From Burkholderiaceae bacterium (lineage in GTDB: Bacteria; Pseudomonadota; Gammaproteobacteria; Burkholderiales; Burkholderiaceae_C): a stretch of DNA of 64,000 bases. The notes below the pieces were generated by a model. The model did no database searches, was not told the DNA's origin, and saw nothing but the letters and a program-made list of their open reading frames with translations. This document shows, piece after piece, positions 28,028-37,093 of the stretch (within the stretch, counting starts at the first letter, position 1; the number at the start of each line of letters is the position of its first letter). The stretch lies in assembly GCA_913776825.1 (NCBI GenBank), contig CAJYPV010000018.1, forward strand, positions 434,001-498,000, written 5' to 3'. The position numbers and the translations under genes were made by a program.

Positions 28028-28535
28028 GTGCTGTCCTCCCGAGGCCCCCACGGCCTCCCCCAACTGACGTGTCATGACCCAACGGCGGGGTCGGCCCTGC
28101 GCGCGTCTCCAGGACCCGGATGGGCGAGGAGCGGGCATGAGCAGGCGCGAATGTACTGGGGACTGCGCCGTCGGGCCAGTAGGAAAGCCCTCTAAATTGC
28201 GGCCCGCCGAACGGCTTCGTTGAATTGCCACAACGTTGTGTTGGCGTCGGATTGGCACCGGCAGGGCCTGCTTCCGAGCAGCGCCACCGGCCCGATCCGA
28301 GCGGCGGCGAGGCGGGCAGCCGCTCGTCCCATGCGCCGCGCCGGGGCGCGGCGGACCGTCGCGGGGCGCAGCGGCGACAGCAGCGGGATGTCGATGCGAT
28401 CGATGCACCAAAACAAAACGCCAACCGTCTTTCGAGCAGTTGGCGTGAGCACGAATCGGGGCACGTGCGCGTCGCGGGCGGTGACCGGGCCGAGCCTGCC
28501 GAGGCAGGGAAGGGCCGGCCACGACCGACGACGGA
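28028..28535. other. Gene-free stretch with one terminator
   Basis: 508 bases between the coiled-coil gene and the LysM lipoprotein gene, both leftward. It contains the leftward terminator at 28409-28446 and presumably the promoter of the 28027 gene near 28050-28200. Open frames here have poor codon character and no ribosome-binding sites. I see nothing else. Confidence 0.5.
28409..28446 (-). terminator. Rho-independent terminator after the LysM lipoprotein gene
   Basis: Perfect 8-bp stem (ACGCCAAC at 28418-28425 pairs with GTTGGCGT at 28439-28446) with a 13-base loop. Read leftward it is followed by TTTTGTTTT. It lies about 90 bases past the stop at 28536. Confidence 0.75.
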
Positions 28536-29519
28536 TTACTTCAGCTGGTCCATCCGCTGCTTCAGCTGGATGGCTTTCTGACGTTCCAGCTTGGCCAGTT
28601 CGTTGTTTGGATCCAACTCCAGCACGTTGTCCCAGGCGCGGATCGAGCCGGCCAGGTCCTGCTTGGCGAAGGCGGTGCGGGCCTGCACCGTGTTGCGGTC
28701 GATCATGCGCTTGCGCACGGCATCCACCTTGGCCTGGGCACCCGGGTGCTCGGCGGCGGCGGCGCGGCGGTAGTCGTCCAGCGCGCGGTCCAGGCGGCCG
28801 GCCTTTTCGTTGGCCTCGCCGTTCTTCATCGCGCGCTCGGCCGGGCTCAGCTCGGCCGCAGGCGGCGGAGCGGGCGGCGCTGCCACGGCCGGGGTGGGCG
28901 TGGGCGTCGCGACGGGCGGCTGAGCGGCGGGTGGCGGGGTTTTGTCTCCACGTGCGGCCGGGCGCGGCGGCGCCGGGTCCAGCGATCCGGGCGGTGGGGC
29001 CTTGCCCGGCACACGCAGCACCTGGCCGCCGGCGACCTGGCGCGGCACCTTGATGTCGTTGTAGCGGGCCAGGATGTAGAACGAATAGATGTCGCCCATG
29101 AAACGGCCCGCGATGCGCGAGAGCGTGTCGTTGGGTCGCACCGTGTAGGCGAAGGATTCGCGGCCGAGCATGGCCACCGGATCACCGGTGATCTGGCGCA
29201 TCAGGCTGTTGGCCAGCTTGTTGCCGGGATCGAGCGACAGCGCGCGCTGCAGTTCGGCGCGGGCCTGGTCTTCCTGGCCGGCTTCCAGCATGTCGACCGA
29301 GGCCATGGCCATCTTCTGCGCCTGCACCTGCTGCGCGGGTGTGGGCGGAGGAGGCGGCGGCGGCTCGGGCGGCGGGGCCACGGGTTCAGACGCGGCGGGC
29401 TCCGGCGGAGGCGGGGTCGGCTTGACCTGCGTGGGCGTACAGGCGGCCAGCAGCAAGGTCAGCACAAGGGGGGCCACCAGAGGGGCCACAGGGCGCAAAG
29501 GGGTTTTCGACATCGGCAT
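28536..29519 (-). CDS. LysM-domain lipoprotein with TPR-like helices
   Basis: 327 aa from ATG 29519 (ATG 29513 is also possible). The lipobox is L-A-A-C (Cys27), then a Pro-rich spacer, a helical pair (~65-100), a LysM module (Y-T-V-R-P-N-D-T-L-S-R-I-A-G-R-F, ~120-165), a second Pro/Ala linker, and C-terminal TPR-like helices (~235-325; F-A-K-Q-D-L-A-G-S-I-R-A-W). It should sit in the outer membrane and bind peptidoglycan. It is divergent from tagH across ~150 bases. A T6SS cell-wall-anchoring role is plausible from its neighbours only. Confidence 0.8.
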   Translation of the reverse strand: MPMSKTPLRPVAPLVAPLVLTLLLAACTPTQVKPTPPPPEPAASEPVAPPPEPPPPPPPTPAQQVQAQKMAMASVDMLEAGQEDQARAELQRALSLDPGNKLANSLMRQITGDPVAMLGRESFAYTVRPNDTLSRIAGRFMGDIYSFYILARYNDIKVPRQVAGGQVLRVPGKAPPPGSLDPAPPRPAARGDKTPPPAAQPPVATPTPTPAVAAPPAPPPAAELSPAERAMKNGEANEKAGRLDRALDDYRRAAAAEHPGAQAKVDAVRKRMIDRNTVQARTAFAKQDLAGSIRAWDNVLELDPNNELAKLERQKAIQLKQRMDQLK

Positions 29520-29667
29520 CAAGAAACAGACTCGATTCGAGCCGTCGCAGTATGAGACATATGGGAGCGACCGGCAGATGACTTTCGTTCATTGAAGGCC
29601 GAGCGCGGAGACGCAACCATGCTGGGGCTCATTCTCCCTCCGCCCAGGCACGCCAAAGGCCGAAAAC

Positions 29668-31812
29668 ATGTCTCTCACCCTGCGCGCGGTGTCGCTCAAC
29701 GACCTGCCACTCACGCAGCCCATCACCGCGCAATTCGGCGCCCAGGGCGGCACGATCGGACGTGCCGACCAGAATACCTTGGCCCTGCCGGACCCGGAAC
29801 GTCACATTTCGCGGCAGCAGGCAGAAATCCGCAGGGGTGCGGACGGTTACCTGATCTGCAACATCGGCAGCGCCAATCCCATCACCGTGGCGGGCCAGGC
29901 GCTGCATCAGGGCCAGTCCTTGCCGTTGCGTCATCGCGACGAAGTCCGCATCGGCGGTTATCTGTTGCAGGTCAGCGACGACGGTCAGGACGGCGACACC
30001 CACCTCGGCGCCGCCCGACCCGCCGCGCCGCTGTCCAGCCCGGCAGCCAGCGCCCCGTCACGCAGCGGAGCCATCCCGACCGGACCAGGCGCCTTCGATC
30101 CACTCGCCGGCAATCCCTTCGATGGCCTGGCAGGTTTCGGCAACGGCCCCGCCGGCAGCGGCGCAGCCTCCAGCCGGGCCAGCGACAGCAATCCCTTTGC
30201 CGATCTCCTCGGCGGCGCACCGCTGAGCAGTCCGGCCGCAGCGCCGGTGTCGGCATTCAGTCAATCGCATCTGGCGCCGCCGCCGCCGGCCCCGGCGCCG
30301 TCCGTGGGCATGGGATTGCTGCCCGACGATTTCGATCCTTTCGCGCCGCCGCCGGCACCCGCGACTGCGCGAAGCGGTGTGCCGTCGCCATCGGCACTGC
30401 CGGCAGCCTCGCCGTTCGATCGACCGGCCGCCGCGCCGATTCCGGGCGGTGATCCATTCGCCATGGGATTCGGAATGCCGCCAGCGCACGGCACGAGCGC
30501 GCCCGCACCGTTCCAGCATCCCTTCGACGTGCCGAGCCCCGCGCCGGCCGCCCGCAGCGCGCCGCAGGGCGCGTTCGGTGATCTTGGCCTGGGCGGTGGT
30601 GGGGCCTTCGGTGACCTGATTCCCAGCGAGGGCGCGGGCGGTGGCTCCATCGACGACCTGTTCGGTTTGAAGTCAGGCACAGGCGGCGGGGGCGATCCCC
30701 TGGCCGGATTCATGGCCGAGGCGGCGAAGTCGGTGCGCGACAGCAGCAACCAGACGATGCCGTCGGACCCGCTGGCGCTCTTCGGCATGCCGGGCACGCC
30801 GCACACCCACACCGAGCCTGCCACGCCGGCGTTGCCGGATCACACGCCAGCCCTGAACGCGTCCTTCCGTCCGCCGGAAGTGCGTCGGCCCAGCCCGCCT
30901 GCCGAGCCGGCCGCCATCCCCGCGCCGGTGATGCCGGCCGTCGCCGCGCCGACGCCCCGATTGCCCGCTGACGATCCGTTGGCGGACTTCATGGCCACCG
31001 TGCCGCCGCCGCTGGAGCCCGCTATGACGGTCGCACCGGCCGTGATGGCGACGCCAGTGCCGCCTGCGGCCGTGGTCCCGCCGGTCGTGCCTCAAGTCGC
31101 TGCGCCCGTGCCGCCACCGACCCGCTACGCCGCGCCGATGCCATCGACGCCGTCGACGACGCCGCCGACGCAGGTCCCGGCGGCGGCCGCGGTCGCCGGT
31201 CCGTCGGCCGACAGCGCCGCCTTGTGGCAGGCTTTCTGCGAAGGCGCGGGCCTGCGTCTGGATTTGCCGCAGGGCCTGACGCCGGAGCTGATGCGGGTCA
31301 TCGGCCAGTTGCTGCATTCGTCGGTCGATGGCGCCTTGCAGATGATGGCGGTGCGCGCGGCCACCAAGCATGAGCTGCGGGCGCAGGTGACGGTGATCCG
31401 CTCGCGGGACAACAACCCGCTGAAGTTCTCGCCCGATGCGCAATCGGCGATGGAGCAGTTGCTGCAGCCGCCGGTGCGCGGTTTCCTGCCGGGGCCGGCC
31501 GCGATGTCCGATGCGATGCACGACCTGGTCGGCCACACCATCGGCACGATGGCGGGCACGCGGGCGGCGCTGGAAGGCGTGCTGTCGCGCTTCAAGCCGG
31601 AGATGCTGGAATCCAAGCTCACCAGCCGGTCGATGCTGGACAGCGTGCTCACGCTCAACCGCAAGGCCAAGCTCTGGGAGCTGTATCTGACCCACTTCGA
31701 GTCCATTCACGAGGAGGCGCAGGAAGACTTCCACAATCTGTTCGGCAAGGCCTTCCTGGAGGCTTATGAAGAACAGCTCGAACGACTGAATCAACGCAAG
31801 AGCGCGGCCTGA
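29668..31812 (+). CDS. tagH: T6SS FHA-domain protein TagH/Fha
   Basis: 714 aa from ATG 29668. An N-terminal FHA domain (~1-100) shows G-R-A-D-Q-N-T-L-A-L-P-D and H-I-S-R-Q-Q-A-E-I, the phosphothreonine-binding loops. A ~400-residue Pro/Ala/Gly low-complexity linker follows, then the conserved T6SS FHA C-terminal domain (~515-714; L-W-Q-A-F-C-E-G-A-G, F-L-P-G-P, D-F-H-N-L-F-G-K-A-F). It is the expected target of PpkA phosphorylation, triggering T6SS assembly. pppA follows in the same direction. Confidence 0.93.
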   Translation: MSLTLRAVSLNDLPLTQPITAQFGAQGGTIGRADQNTLALPDPERHISRQQAEIRRGADGYLICNIGSANPITVAGQALHQGQSLPLRHRDEVRIGGYLLQVSDDGQDGDTHLGAARPAAPLSSPAASAPSRSGAIPTGPGAFDPLAGNPFDGLAGFGNGPAGSGAASSRASDSNPFADLLGGAPLSSPAAAPVSAFSQSHLAPPPPAPAPSVGMGLLPDDFDPFAPPPAPATARSGVPSPSALPAASPFDRPAAAPIPGGDPFAMGFGMPPAHGTSAPAPFQHPFDVPSPAPAARSAPQGAFGDLGLGGGGAFGDLIPSEGAGGGSIDDLFGLKSGTGGGGDPLAGFMAEAAKSVRDSSNQTMPSDPLALFGMPGTPHTHTEPATPALPDHTPALNASFRPPEVRRPSPPAEPAAIPAPVMPAVAAPTPRLPADDPLADFMATVPPPLEPAMTVAPAVMATPVPPAAVVPPVVPQVAAPVPPPTRYAAPMPSTPSTTPPTQVPAAAAVAGPSADSAALWQAFCEGAGLRLDLPQGLTPELMRVIGQLLHSSVDGALQMMAVRAATKHELRAQVTVIRSRDNNPLKFSPDAQSAMEQLLQPPVRGFLPGPAAMSDAMHDLVGHTIGTMAGTRAALEGVLSRFKPEMLESKLTSRSMLDSVLTLNRKAKLWELYLTHFESIHEEAQEDFHNLFGKAFLEAYEEQLERLNQRKSAA

Positions 31813-31835
31813 CGCGCCCGGTCCCCTCCAAGAAC

Positions 31836-32693
31836 ATGCTCAAGATCCGCGTTGCGGCCTGCAGCGAGCGTGGCCAACGGGCCACCAATGAAGATGCCCT
31901 GGTCGCCCATGAAAACGGCCCGGGCTGGTATGCCGTGCTGGCCGACGGCGCTGGCGGTCACCGCAATGGCGCGGAGGCCGCGCGCCGGGCGATCCATCGG
32001 ATGCAGATCAGTCTGGGCGATGCGACCTTGCCGTGGCGTCCGGAGCTGCTGACCGATGCGGTGCTGGCCGCGCACGAGGATGTGCGGCGCGGCATCGATG
32101 CGCACGGCCGCGAGCGGATGCACACCACGCTGGTGGCCCTGTGCGTGGATGCGCAGCGGCGATTCGCGTTGTGGACCCATGTCGGCGATTCGCGGCTGTA
32201 CCGTTTGCGTCGCGGCGACATCGACACGGTGACGAACGACGACAGCGTCGTGCAACGCCTGATCGATGCGGGCCTGATCACGCCGGCGCAGGCGGAAGAT
32301 CATCCGCACAAGAATCACCTGGTGGCCGCGCTCGGCATCGATGACGAGCTGGAGCCCCACACCAGCCGCGTGGAGCCGCTGGAGGAGGGCGATGTCTTCC
32401 TGCTTTGCAGCGACGGCTGGTGGGCCAGCGCCGGCGAAACGGTGATCCCCGACACCTTGCGCATGGCCCCGGATCCGGAGGCCTGGCTGGAGGCGATGCG
32501 TCGCGCCATCGAGGCGCGCGGCCTGCCGAATCAGGACAACTTCAGCGCGATCGCGGTGTGGGTGGGCGAGACGCTTGGCGCGCCGCGCGACTCCGAACTG
32601 CCGACCGTGGCTCGCCCGGCCGCCGCGTCGGAGCCGGAGCTCGGCTCGCTGGACGACGAAGACGATGAAAGCACGCGGCGCATGCCGCTGTGA
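31836..32693 (+). CDS. pppA: PP2C-family protein phosphatase PppA
   Basis: 285 aa from ATG 31836. PP2C metal-binding motifs are intact: R-A-T-N-E-D-A, L-A-D-G-A-G-G-H, H-V-G-D-S-R-L-Y-R, L-L-C-S-D-G-W-W and Q-D-N-F-S-A-I. A ~45-residue acidic tail follows the catalytic domain. It reverses PpkA phosphorylation of the FHA protein in the T6SS threonine-phosphorylation pathway. It is coupled with tagH (23-base gap) and ends at a hairpin. Confidence 0.93.
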   Translation: MLKIRVAACSERGQRATNEDALVAHENGPGWYAVLADGAGGHRNGAEAARRAIHRMQISLGDATLPWRPELLTDAVLAAHEDVRRGIDAHGRERMHTTLVALCVDAQRRFALWTHVGDSRLYRLRRGDIDTVTNDDSVVQRLIDAGLITPAQAEDHPHKNHLVAALGIDDELEPHTSRVEPLEEGDVFLLCSDGWWASAGETVIPDTLRMAPDPEAWLEAMRRAIEARGLPNQDNFSAIAVWVGETLGAPRDSELPTVARPAAASEPELGSLDDEDDESTRRMPL

Positions 32694-32721
32694 GCGCGTC
32701 GGCCGTGATGGCCGACCGCGC
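32694..32721 (+). terminator. Hairpin after pppA
   Basis: GTCGGCC (32698-32704) and GGCCGAC (32710-32716) pair perfectly, and the stem extends through GCGC/GCGC with one bulge. It begins at the base after the pppA stop, between convergent genes. There is no T-tract, so it may be a weak or Rho-assisted terminator. Confidence 0.4.
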
Positions 32722-32777
32722 CGTGATCGTGGCTGAGCGCGTCCGAATGCGGCGCAGGGCCGCGAGGCGCTTTCGCC

Positions 32778-33125
32778 TTATCCGCGCACGAACCAGACCT
32801 TCGAGATGCCCTGCGGCGTGACCTCGTAGATCGCGGCGACCTGCACTGGCGCCTCGGGCACGCCGGTGACCCGTTCATGGTCGATGACCTTGTTCCCGAA
32901 CACCATCCGGTTCACGAGTTGGGCATGCAGCTCAGGAAGATTGAATCGGTGGTCGCGATAGTGGCGCTTGAGTGCTTCACGGCCGACGAGCGTCGGTTGC
33001 GGGTTGGTCAGCTGATAGACCTCGACATCCTCGGTGTACTCGGCGACGAAGCGGTCGAGGTCCTTGGCGTTGTAGGCGTCGAGTTGACGTTGGGCGAAGT
33101 CGGCGGGGTTGAAGGAAGCGGTCAT
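32778..33125 (-). CDS. NTF2/SnoaL-like protein
   Basis: 115 aa. F-A-Q-R-Q-L-D-A-Y-N-A-K-D-L-D-R-F (helix pair), V-Y-Q-L, G-R-E-A-L-K-R-H-Y and the closing K-V-W-F-V-R-G are the usual landmarks of small alpha+beta cone proteins of the NTF2/SnoaL superfamily. These bind or isomerise small ligands; the ligand here cannot be told. It converges with pppA and is probably unrelated to the T6SS. Confidence 0.8.
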   Translation of the reverse strand: MTASFNPADFAQRQLDAYNAKDLDRFVAEYTEDVEVYQLTNPQPTLVGREALKRHYRDHRFNLPELHAQLVNRMVFGNKVIDHERVTGVPEAPVQVAAIYEVTPQGISKVWFVRG

Positions 33126-33484
33126 GGACGGAGCGCGGAATGGATTGGGTGCGCGCGGGCTTGCGCGTCAGCGGGCGATCGTAGCTGTGGCCGAGGAGCG
33201 CGGGGGAGGGGACTGGTCCTCAGTCCTTTCGACGCATGGCTTGGGCATGGGGATCCTCGAGATGGCATCGTCCAACGCATGGCCCGGTCGACTGCCGATG
33301 GCACCGCAGCGGCCGCGCAGGAGCGGCCGTCCAGTATTTCAGGATCAGCATTCTGCTGAGAGACAGCGCGGGCAGGAAGGTTTACAAACGAAAACTTCGC
33401 AGGATCACCAGACGCCGCCGTGAAAGGGCGACGCAGGCTGTTTTTCCATGGGCTTTTCCGTCTCGTCCGTCTTCGACCTGTCTC
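33126..33484. other. Gene-free stretch upstream of the leader-bearing protein
   Basis: 359 bases between divergent genes. It should contain promoters for both. The only structure I see is the 16-base hairpin motif at 33344-33359, also found upstream of the 57128 gene. An open frame from 33236 continues into the next gene but its first 83 residues have no protein-like character. Confidence 0.4.
33344..33359 (+). promoter_or_regulatory. Shared 16-base inverted-repeat motif, copy 1
   Basis: ATCAGCATTCTGCTGA (arms TCAGCA/TGCTGA, loop TTC) lies 125 bases before the start at 33485. The identical 16 bases occur on the minus strand at 57205-57190 before the metallopeptidase-like gene. It may be an operator or a small RNA hairpin; coincidence is possible. 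Confidence 0.35.
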
Positions 33485-35626
33485 ATGAAGACGTCCGCTG
33501 ACTCGTCCCGCGTGGCTGGGCGGCAAGACGCCGGGCGCGCCGGTGAGTCGCGTCGTTCTGCCGAGACCGGCCCGGCGGCCCAGGCGGCTGTCCCGTCATC
33601 GGCGGGACCGATTCAGGCGGCGATCGATGCGTCGCCGCGGATGCAGGCGCAGCGCCGGGCGATTGAGGCGGGGTTCGGCACGCTGGGGATGCTGGCCGCT
33701 GCACCAGCGGAATCGTTCGCCGCGCAGTGCCGACCCGTGACTGCACTTCAGCGTGAGTCGAGAGCGGTCGCGTCGACCTTGAGCCATGCACCGCCAAATG
33801 CCGCCGTGGTGCAACGCGTGATCGTGCGGTCTCCGAAGCCTGGCGTCTATGTGGACGACAGTACGGGGGACGACTATGCGCTCCTCAAGGTTTCAAGCAA
33901 CAAGAAGGACCAGCTTTACGCGAAACGCGAGGCGTTGCAGACGATCCGGAACTTGATCTTCGCAGCGTCGTATTTGCCGGTGAATGTCTCAAACTGGCAA
34001 TCGGTGACGGATACGTTGGACAGCTGGGAGAAGGGCATCTCAAAGAATGATGCTGCCAGGAAGAAGGTGGATGACGCGTTAGCGGATCTTGAAGTGGTGT
34101 GGGTGTCTGGAGACACCGAGACGGTCTACCGCTTTCCGGAGGTTGCGGCGTCTGTCCGCGACGCTTTGCGGGGGGTCTTCGTCGGGAAGGGTGATGACTG
34201 GGGCCACCTGACCGTCAGCAAGCCCGGCTTTGGCGAGCGCGCCCCCGTCGCTCGCGGCACGGTGACGACGAACCAGACAAATGGCATCAATAAAGCCAAA
34301 GTCAGAGAGTCTCTGGGCCTTCCCGCGAGCGACTGGAATCAGGAGAAGGGACGCTTCAAGCAGGTGGCGTTCAATGGCGTGGCCGATGGGCCTTATCGGC
34401 TCGCGTCAGATGCTGCAGCCGACAAGGTCACGGCGACGGACCAGGCGAATGACTATTTCTACGTGTCTTCCGCCACGCGCACTGGCCATACCACCAGCGC
34501 TGCCGAAGGCAATTACGTGCTGAAGAACATGTCTTACCGCGCTGTGGTCGACATTCCAGTCAATGATGCGGCGATCGAGGCTTCTTACAACGACCTGGTC
34601 GTGAACCGCGCTGTGCAGGACTGGAAAAAAGTCGATCGCGTGGGTACACGTGTCGGGACGCAGGCTCAAGCCATGGACGGCTGGAACGCATTGGGAATGG
34701 CCGCGTACGCCAAAAAACGGCATGGCGTGACGTTGGACATCGGCCAGGATTACGAATGGCTGCATATCCGCGGCGTACAGAACGGCGGCGCCAATGAAAT
34801 TGCGAACCTGGGCGCAGGAACCTGGATCGCGAACTCAGCCATGATTCCCTTTGAGAACCAGATCCGACAATGGGCCGATCAGAAAGCGGGTGCCATCGAG
34901 GCCCGTTACGAGGCCACCACCCACGGGGTCGACAGCCCGGTGCTGGACACCATCACCATCAAGGTGGCCGCCAGCGACGATCACGCCATTGGCCCCATTG
35001 CGCGTGACGATCCGCTGACCGTGGTCTTCGACGCGCAAAGCGGCCTTCTGCAGGACACGTTCAGCAACAAGATCAGGATCAAGGGGTACCACCAGCAAGC
35101 AGGTGGCTTGACCTATCAGCAGGGCGTCAAGGCCGCGGCGGCGGGCAGAGCCGCACTGGCGAATGAACGACACGCTGAAGGGCACCGGCACTACCTCGAG
35201 GGCGCCATGGCGGCACGGGCAAGCCAGCCTGCACCGCTCACCCGGGGTGGTGCCGTCGGCCATGCCGATTACTGGGCAGGCGTCCATGCCGCCAGTACCG
35301 GCGCCAACGCGGCCACCGGTGCGCACGCCGTCGGCCATGCGGACTGGCTGCGCGGCTATGCCGAGGGCCTCGTCGGCCGTCCAGTCAATTTTCTTCACAG
35401 CGGCGAGCGACTGGGCCATGACGCGGGGATGAACGACTTCCGCCAGAAGCAGTCCAAGACGCGCAAGTTCGACGATGTCGACGAGGACCGTGACCACGAC
35501 GATGACGACGACCCCCCAAAAAGCGATGACGACCTGACGAAGCGCATCAGGCTCGACCGCTCGGTCGCCACGTCATTCAAGAATGGTGCGCCTGTTCAAG
35601 GCGGGACATTCATACCGAACCAGTGA
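33485..35626 (+). CDS. Large cargo-like protein with eCIS-type N-terminal leader
   Basis: 713 aa from ATG 33485. Residues 48-65 (D-A-S-P-R-M-Q-A-Q-R-R-A-I-E-A-G-F-G) match residues 42-59 of the 51563 product at 13 of 18 positions; V-V-Q-R-V-I-V follows. Such S-P-x-x-x-A-Q-R plus V-Q-R-V leaders are typical of cargo of extracellular contractile injection systems (eCIS). The middle is unrecognised. Around residue 420-450 is W-L-H-I-R-G-V-Q-N-G-G-A-N-E with N-L-G-A-G-T and N-S-A-M-I-P-F-E, resembling a C-terminal domain of several such toxins that may be nuclease-like. Then come G-H-A-D-Y-W-A-G / G-H-A-D-W-L-R-G repeats (~595-640) and an acidic tail. No immunity gene or signal peptide is seen. 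Toxin function is inferred. Confidence 0.65.
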   Translation: MKTSADSSRVAGRQDAGRAGESRRSAETGPAAQAAVPSSAGPIQAAIDASPRMQAQRRAIEAGFGTLGMLAAAPAESFAAQCRPVTALQRESRAVASTLSHAPPNAAVVQRVIVRSPKPGVYVDDSTGDDYALLKVSSNKKDQLYAKREALQTIRNLIFAASYLPVNVSNWQSVTDTLDSWEKGISKNDAARKKVDDALADLEVVWVSGDTETVYRFPEVAASVRDALRGVFVGKGDDWGHLTVSKPGFGERAPVARGTVTTNQTNGINKAKVRESLGLPASDWNQEKGRFKQVAFNGVADGPYRLASDAAADKVTATDQANDYFYVSSATRTGHTTSAAEGNYVLKNMSYRAVVDIPVNDAAIEASYNDLVVNRAVQDWKKVDRVGTRVGTQAQAMDGWNALGMAAYAKKRHGVTLDIGQDYEWLHIRGVQNGGANEIANLGAGTWIANSAMIPFENQIRQWADQKAGAIEARYEATTHGVDSPVLDTITIKVAASDDHAIGPIARDDPLTVVFDAQSGLLQDTFSNKIRIKGYHQQAGGLTYQQGVKAAAAGRAALANERHAEGHRHYLEGAMAARASQPAPLTRGGAVGHADYWAGVHAASTGANAATGAHAVGHADWLRGYAEGLVGRPVNFLHSGERLGHDAGMNDFRQKQSKTRKFDDVDEDRDHDDDDDPPKSDDDLTKRIRLDRSVATSFKNGAPVQGGTFIPNQ

Positions 35627-35651
35627 TGCACGCGAGCGGGCAGATGAGTTC

Positions 35652-36278
35652 TCAGAATCCGCCCACGCCTGTCGATGTCGACCCGGATTCCCGTCGCTCC
35701 CGCCGATAGTCCCACGGTGCCACCGGCGCCGCCTCGCTCCACAAACCACGCCGCGCCTGCCGCGCCACGACTTCCGCATCGGCATAGATCGCCCGATCCG
35801 GTGCCGCCTGCTGACGCTGATAGGCCTTGTAATGCCAGGCCAGCCCGCTGCGGATCTGTGCGAGCCCGGCATCCTCGCCCTGGACCATCACCTTGCCCAC
35901 GATGCGCCCATAGCGGTCCTGCGTCGACCATTCCACCGTCACCTGCTTGCGGAACACCAGCGCCGACAGGTTCTGCCGCGCGCGCTCGCCAAACGGCTGG
36001 CGCTTCTCCGGCGCATCGATGCCGGCCAGCCGGATCTTGTGGGTGGTCCTGCCGGCATCCAGCACCGTGACCGTGTCGCCATCCGACAGCGCCACCACCT
36101 CGCCGCGCAGGACGGCGGCGGACACGAGGCCCGACCCGCAGCCGAGTGCCACCACGGCCAGATGAGCGCTCCACAGCGACCGGCGGAACACCGATCTTGG
36201 TACTGACTTGAAGAGGGAAGAAAAACCGGCGGGCGCTGACTTGAACGACAGGCCAAGAGGCAGAGAGAGGCTGAGCAA
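35652..36278 (-). CDS. Secreted thermonuclease-family (SNase) nuclease
   Basis: 208 aa from TTG 36278; GTG 36191 would give a 179-aa protein with a more typical signal peptide (M-F-R-R-S-L-W-S-A-H-L-A-V-V-A-L). The Staphylococcus nuclease core is intact: D-G-D-T-V-T-V, I-R-L-A-G-I-D-A-P-E (Arg, Asp, Glu) and D-R-Y-G-R-I-V-G (second Arg). It should be an exported Ca-dependent DNase/RNase. It converges with the 33485 gene at a 25-base gap; any link with that gene or with the T6SS is unproven. Confidence 0.85.
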   Translation of the reverse strand: MLSLSLPLGLSFKSAPAGFSSLFKSVPRSVFRRSLWSAHLAVVALGCGSGLVSAAVLRGEVVALSDGDTVTVLDAGRTTHKIRLAGIDAPEKRQPFGERARQNLSALVFRKQVTVEWSTQDRYGRIVGKVMVQGEDAGLAQIRSGLAWHYKAYQRQQAAPDRAIYADAEVVARQARRGLWSEAAPVAPWDYRRERRESGSTSTGVGGF

Positions 36279-36370
36279 TTCCAGTGACGATCTGACTTGA
36301 ACGTCGCGAACTGTAGCGGCGGTCAGTCAGTCGATCGGCCGGTGATCGCCCGGATCACGTCGGCCAGCGC

Positions 36371-37084
36371 TCAAACCGCGCGGCCCGCCTTCAGCAGGGT
36401 GGCAAACACATCCACCAACGGCAGACCCGGGCCCCACTGGATCTGGGCCGGCGCGGAAGGTGAGGGGGGCGCCGACCAGAGGGTGCAGCCGGCCAGCCGC
36501 TCCAGCAGCTCGCCGGCCGCCAGCATCGTCATCGAGGTCGCGAGCGAGGTCGCCGGCACCTGGAAGCTTTGCCACCGATTGGCAGCGTCCGGCACCGGAA
36601 TGGCGCCCGCGCCGCTGGCCGGCCAGGCGGGCGCGGCCTCCAGCAATTGCTCGAAGCTCTCGACCGTGGCGCCGTCTTCCAGCGTGTGCAGCGCGGCCCG
36701 CGCGAGCACATTCGTCCATCGATCCAGATGCTCCAGCCCCTGACGGTCCACCGGCGGCTGCGCACGGGGCTGGGCGATCACCAGCGGGAAATAGCGGCCG
36801 ACGTTGTCGCAGCTGGGCATCAGCACGCCGAACCACCACTTCATGTCGACCACGCCCGGCGCCCAGGCGAAACGCAGCACCGGCGCGGTCAGGTAGAGGT
36901 CCAGCCACTGCGGACCGAGCGCCAGCGGAATGTCGCGCATCAGTCCGGCCAGCCAGGGATCGCATTGGCGCACCCAATGGGCCGGCAGCCGGCGCTGGGC
37001 GAAATCGCCCAGGGCGGACAGCTTGCCGTACCAGCCGGGCGCGTCCGCCTGGCCCGGCACGGAATCAGAGGCGGTGGAAACCAT
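36371..37084 (-). CDS. tagF: T6SS-associated protein TagF (ImpM family)
   Basis: 237 aa. It begins W-Y-G-K-L-S-A-L-G-D-F-A-Q-R-R-L, the family signature, then W-L-x-x-Y-L-T-A-P-V-L-R-F and G-V-L-M-P-S-C-D-N-V-G-R-Y-F-P-L. TagF proteins repress T6SS assembly after translation, in Pseudomonas by binding Fha. It lies nine bases after tssM in the leftward core operon, fitting the PpkA/PppA/TagH set nearby. Confidence 0.93.
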   Translation of the reverse strand: MVSTASDSVPGQADAPGWYGKLSALGDFAQRRLPAHWVRQCDPWLAGLMRDIPLALGPQWLDLYLTAPVLRFAWAPGVVDMKWWFGVLMPSCDNVGRYFPLVIAQPRAQPPVDRQGLEHLDRWTNVLARAALHTLEDGATVESFEQLLEAAPAWPASGAGAIPVPDAANRWQSFQVPATSLATSMTMLAAGELLERLAGCTLWSAPPSPSAPAQIQWGPGLPLVDVFATLLKAGRAV

Positions 37085-37093
37085 CGTGCGCGG

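Noticed and set aside
33485-35626. T6SS evolved VgrG or PAAR effector
   Set aside because: No VgrG, PAAR or DUF4150 domain is present; the leader instead resembles eCIS cargo.
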